From contig NZ_CP010951.1 of the NCBI RefSeq assembly GCF_001580455.1, positions 1,674,001-1,738,000 on the forward strand: a stretch of 64,000 nucleotides of DNA, read 5' to 3'. Every line of letters starts with the position of its first letter. Within the stretch, counting starts at the first letter, position 1. Under the pieces are notes generated by a model. That model had not been told where the DNA came from. It did no database searches and saw only the letters and a list, made by a program, of their open reading frames with translations. The stretch comes from Ramlibacter tataouinensis. GTDB taxonomy: Bacteria; Pseudomonadota; Gammaproteobacteria; Burkholderiales; Burkholderiaceae_C. Made by a program: the position numbers and the translations under genes. Shown here piece after piece: positions 62,509-64,000 of this stretch.

Positions 62509-62979
62509 TCAGTCGGGCGCCAGGTGCCCGCGCCGGATCGCAGCTTCCTGGTCCTCGAAGATGGCCATCGCGGTGCGCATCGGCAGGAAGCCGAACTGGC
62601 GGTAGAAGTCTTCCTTGCCGGGCACGGCGTACAGGATGATCTTCTTGTGGCCGTGCGAGTCGGCCACCAGGCGCGCGACCACTTCCTTGCCGATGCCCGT
62701 GCCCTGGTGGCTGGGCAGCACGGCGACGTCGCAGATGTAGGAGCAGTCGCCGCCGTCCGACAGCGCGCGGCCGGCCGCGACCAGCTTGCCCGCGTCGCGG
62801 ACGAACCACTTGAAGCGGCTGTTGGCGAACACCGTCCGCAGCAGCGCCTGGTCCTTGTTGCCCAGGGGCGCCAGGCGATAGAGCGATTGCAGTTCGGACC
62901 AGTCGAGCGTCTCGAGGGACGAGGACCAGTCGAGCGCTGCCGGATGCCGGACCAGGGAAGTGCGAGTGTGCGTTGTCAC
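62509..62979 (-). CDS. GNAT family N-acetyltransferase
   Basis: A 156-residue acetyltransferase of the GNAT fold. The acetyl-CoA loop is DVAVLPSHQGTGIGKEVVARLV (motif A, Q/RxxGxG/A), followed by KIILYAVPGKEDFYRQFGFLPM, the usual C-terminal strand and helix. The substrate is unknown. The start chosen is GTG at 62979, with GGAG 6 bp ahead; longer starts reach 63057 without a ribosome site. It is 9 bp from the convergent LysR stop. The 126-bp gap to 63105 shows nothing notable. Confidence 0.85.
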   Translation of the reverse strand: MTTHTRTSLVRHPAALDWSSSLETLDWSELQSLYRLAPLGNKDQALLRTVFANSRFKWFVRDAGKLVAAGRALSDGGDCSYICDVAVLPSHQGTGIGKEVVARLVADSHGHKKIILYAVPGKEDFYRQFGFLPMRTAMAIFEDQEAAIRRGHLAPD

Positions 62980-63105
62980 CAAGAACTCCAATGCGCATGG
63001 ACGGTCAGCTGCCCTGCCAAGACGAGTTCCAGTCGCCCGCAGACATCGTGTTCGCATGCTACAGCCAGCCGCGCTGAATCGACGCGCACCGGTGTTTGCG
63101 AGTTG

Positions 63106-63585
63106 TCAGGCCACCCTGGCAAGCATCAACCAATAGTTGTTCCGGCGCTCCACCTTGCGAAAGCCGCATTGCTCATAGAGGCGCTGCGCCGGGTTCTCGG
63201 GGTGCACGGTCAAGGACGCCTGCCGGTAGCCGGCCTGCCGGGCCGCGGCGAGCGCCGCCAGCATCAGCGGGCGACCGTGGCCCCGGTGCTGGAACTGGGG
63301 CTCCAGGGCAATGCCGAGTTGGGGCGTGGACTCGTCCACGAAGCCCAGGCCGACGCCTGCGGGCAGAAGGCGCAGCCAGCAAGCCCCGGCATCCACGCCA
63401 CCCACTTGCGCCACGACGCCGACGTCGGAGGCATGGCCCCAGTTCTGCGCATAGATGCGGACGCCCTCCGCCTGCAAGACCTCGATCGGTCGCAGGCCTG
63501 CCGGCGGCGGGTCCCACAGTGCGATGTGGAGCCAATGCCAGAGCTTGTCCTGGTCGGCGGCCGTGAGCGAGCGAAATCGGAGCAA
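63106..63585 (-). CDS. GNAT family N-acetyltransferase
   Basis: About 159 residues of GNAT fold: LRFRSLTAADQDKLWHWLH at the start, LGIALEPQFQHRGHGRPLMLAAL with the acetyl-CoA loop, and VHPENPAQRLYEQCGFRKVERRNNYWLML at the end, typical of the RimI-like group. The start is uncertain: TTG at 63585 lies 10 bp after the stop of the small membrane protein and places the conserved start correctly but lacks a ribosome site; coupling to the upstream gene is likely. Substrate unknown. Confidence 0.82.
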   Translation of the reverse strand: MLRFRSLTAADQDKLWHWLHIALWDPPPAGLRPIEVLQAEGVRIYAQNWGHASDVGVVAQVGGVDAGACWLRLLPAGVGLGFVDESTPQLGIALEPQFQHRGHGRPLMLAALAAARQAGYRQASLTVHPENPAQRLYEQCGFRKVERRNNYWLMLARVA

Positions 63586-63595
63586 TTCGGGCGCG

Positions 63596-63856
63596 CTACT
63601 GCAGCACGAAGACCAGGCCCAGCACACCAATGGACAGCGTGCGCTCGCCCGCGGTGGTGTACGACGCGACACCCAGCGAGTGGTAGGTCGATGCAAAGGC
63701 CGCCAGCGAACCGATCCCGAGCGCGCCTGCAATCGGGCTGCGCTGGGCCATGACTTCCTTGATCTCGCTGCGGTGCCGCTCGGGCGACGGATTGAACACG
63801 GCGGCAAGGGCCAGCAGGGCGACCGCCGCAATCGATATGAACTTTGGCTTCGACAT
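63596..63856 (-). CDS. Small membrane or exported protein, unknown
   Basis: An 86-residue protein with a hydrophobic N-terminus (FISIAAVALLALAAVFNP) and a second hydrophobic stretch at the end (RTLSIGVLGLVFVLQ), so two spans or a signal plus one span. I do not recognise it. It lies between a gene fragment and a GNAT gene on the same strand with short gaps (14 and 10 bp), which suggests one operon. Confidence 0.6.
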   Translation of the reverse strand: MSKPKFISIAAVALLALAAVFNPSPERHRSEIKEVMAQRSPIAGALGIGSLAAFASTYHSLGVASYTTAGERTLSIGVLGLVFVLQ

Positions 63857-63870
63857 TCAGGGATTGAGAC

Positions 63871-64000
63871 TCAACCCTGTGATTGTGCCGCCTTGCTCGG
63901 CACGGCGGCACTGTTCGTGGGAAAGCGGGGCAGCCGGTCGTCGATCCGGAACCAGGGGATCTGCTCCTGCGTCCACACGTGATCGTCGATGCGCACGCGC
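63871..64000 (-). CDS. C-terminal end of a gene cut by the window edge
   Basis: An open frame enters from the right edge and runs 42 codons to a TGA at 63871-63873: RVRIDDHVWTQEQIPWFRID, then DRLPRFPTNSAAVPSKAAQ and the end. It is on the same strand and 14 bp before the small membrane protein gene. The aromatic-rich segment looks coding, but the product cannot be identified from this piece. Confidence 0.5.
   Translation of the reverse strand, partial: RVRIDDHVWTQEQIPWFRIDDRLPRFPTNSAAVPSKAAQSQG

Overview
The window is high-GC DNA with almost no non-coding sequence. Gene content points to a soil or water betaproteobacterium of the order Burkholderiales, most likely the family Comamonadaceae (Ramlibacter/Variovorax-like). 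This is inferred from five Bug/TctC-type periplasmic binding proteins, DUF4148 and DUF1840 proteins, DUF1302/DUF1329 pairs and many aromatic-acid genes. I found no rRNA, tRNA, insertion sequence, prophage or CRISPR array.

Layout. (1) 1-6.7 kb, minus strand: an aromatic ring-cleavage operon running from a 4,5-dihydroxyphthalate decarboxylase-like protein, through a LigJ-type hydratase, a second amidohydrolase, an MFS carrier, a class III extradiol dioxygenase and an HpcH/HpaI aldolase, into a truncated thiamine diphosphate enzyme at the window edge. (2) 7-13.7 kb, minus: a DUF1302-DUF1329-YCF48-RND export/envelope operon. Operons 1 and 2 start with the same 60-bp upstream element, so they are probably co-regulated. 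(3) 14-18.4 kb, minus: an orphan gspF with a 5'-nucleotidase gene, and a MarR regulator with a benzoate/2-aminobenzoate-type CoA ligase. (4) 18.4-20.1 kb, plus: a cyclopropane fatty acid synthase and a DUF1840 protein. (5) 20.2-22.6 kb, minus: Bug, small unknown protein, Bug, linked by 4-bp overlaps. (6) 22.7-32 kb: a seven-gene branched-chain-amino-acid-type ABC importer operon holding two acyl-CoA ligases, divergent from a Crp/Fnr-type regulator gene; then rluF-like. (7) 32.8-37.8 kb, minus: a compact archaic (Csu-type) chaperone-usher pilus operon. (8) 38.2-41.6 kb, plus: a small membrane protein, a QseB/QseC-like two-component system and two DUF4148 secreted proteins. Both DUF4148 promoters carry four CTAA boxes in 11-bp phase. 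(9) 41.7-50.6 kb: htpG, a ModA-like protein, two Bug proteins, an FAH-family hydrolase, a DUF962 protein, gdhA, a GAF protein and a flavin reductase. (10) 50.6-55.9 kb: a P-type ATPase, an MFS carrier, an AraC regulator and a DUF2845 protein. (11) 56-62.5 kb: a five-gene operon (Bug, MmgE/PrpD, isocitrate/isopropylmalate-dehydrogenase-like, quinone oxidoreductase, metallo-beta-lactamase-fold lipoprotein) divergent from its LysR regulator. (12) 62.5-64 kb: two GNAT acetyltransferases, a small membrane protein and a gene fragment.

The common theme is scavenging and catabolism of aromatic and carboxylic acids: binding proteins and ABC/MFS carriers for uptake, CoA ligases or extradiol cleavage for activation, amidohydrolases, hydratase and aldolase for the lower pathway, and local MarR, Crp/Fnr, LysR and AraC regulators. 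Substrates are inferred from families only.
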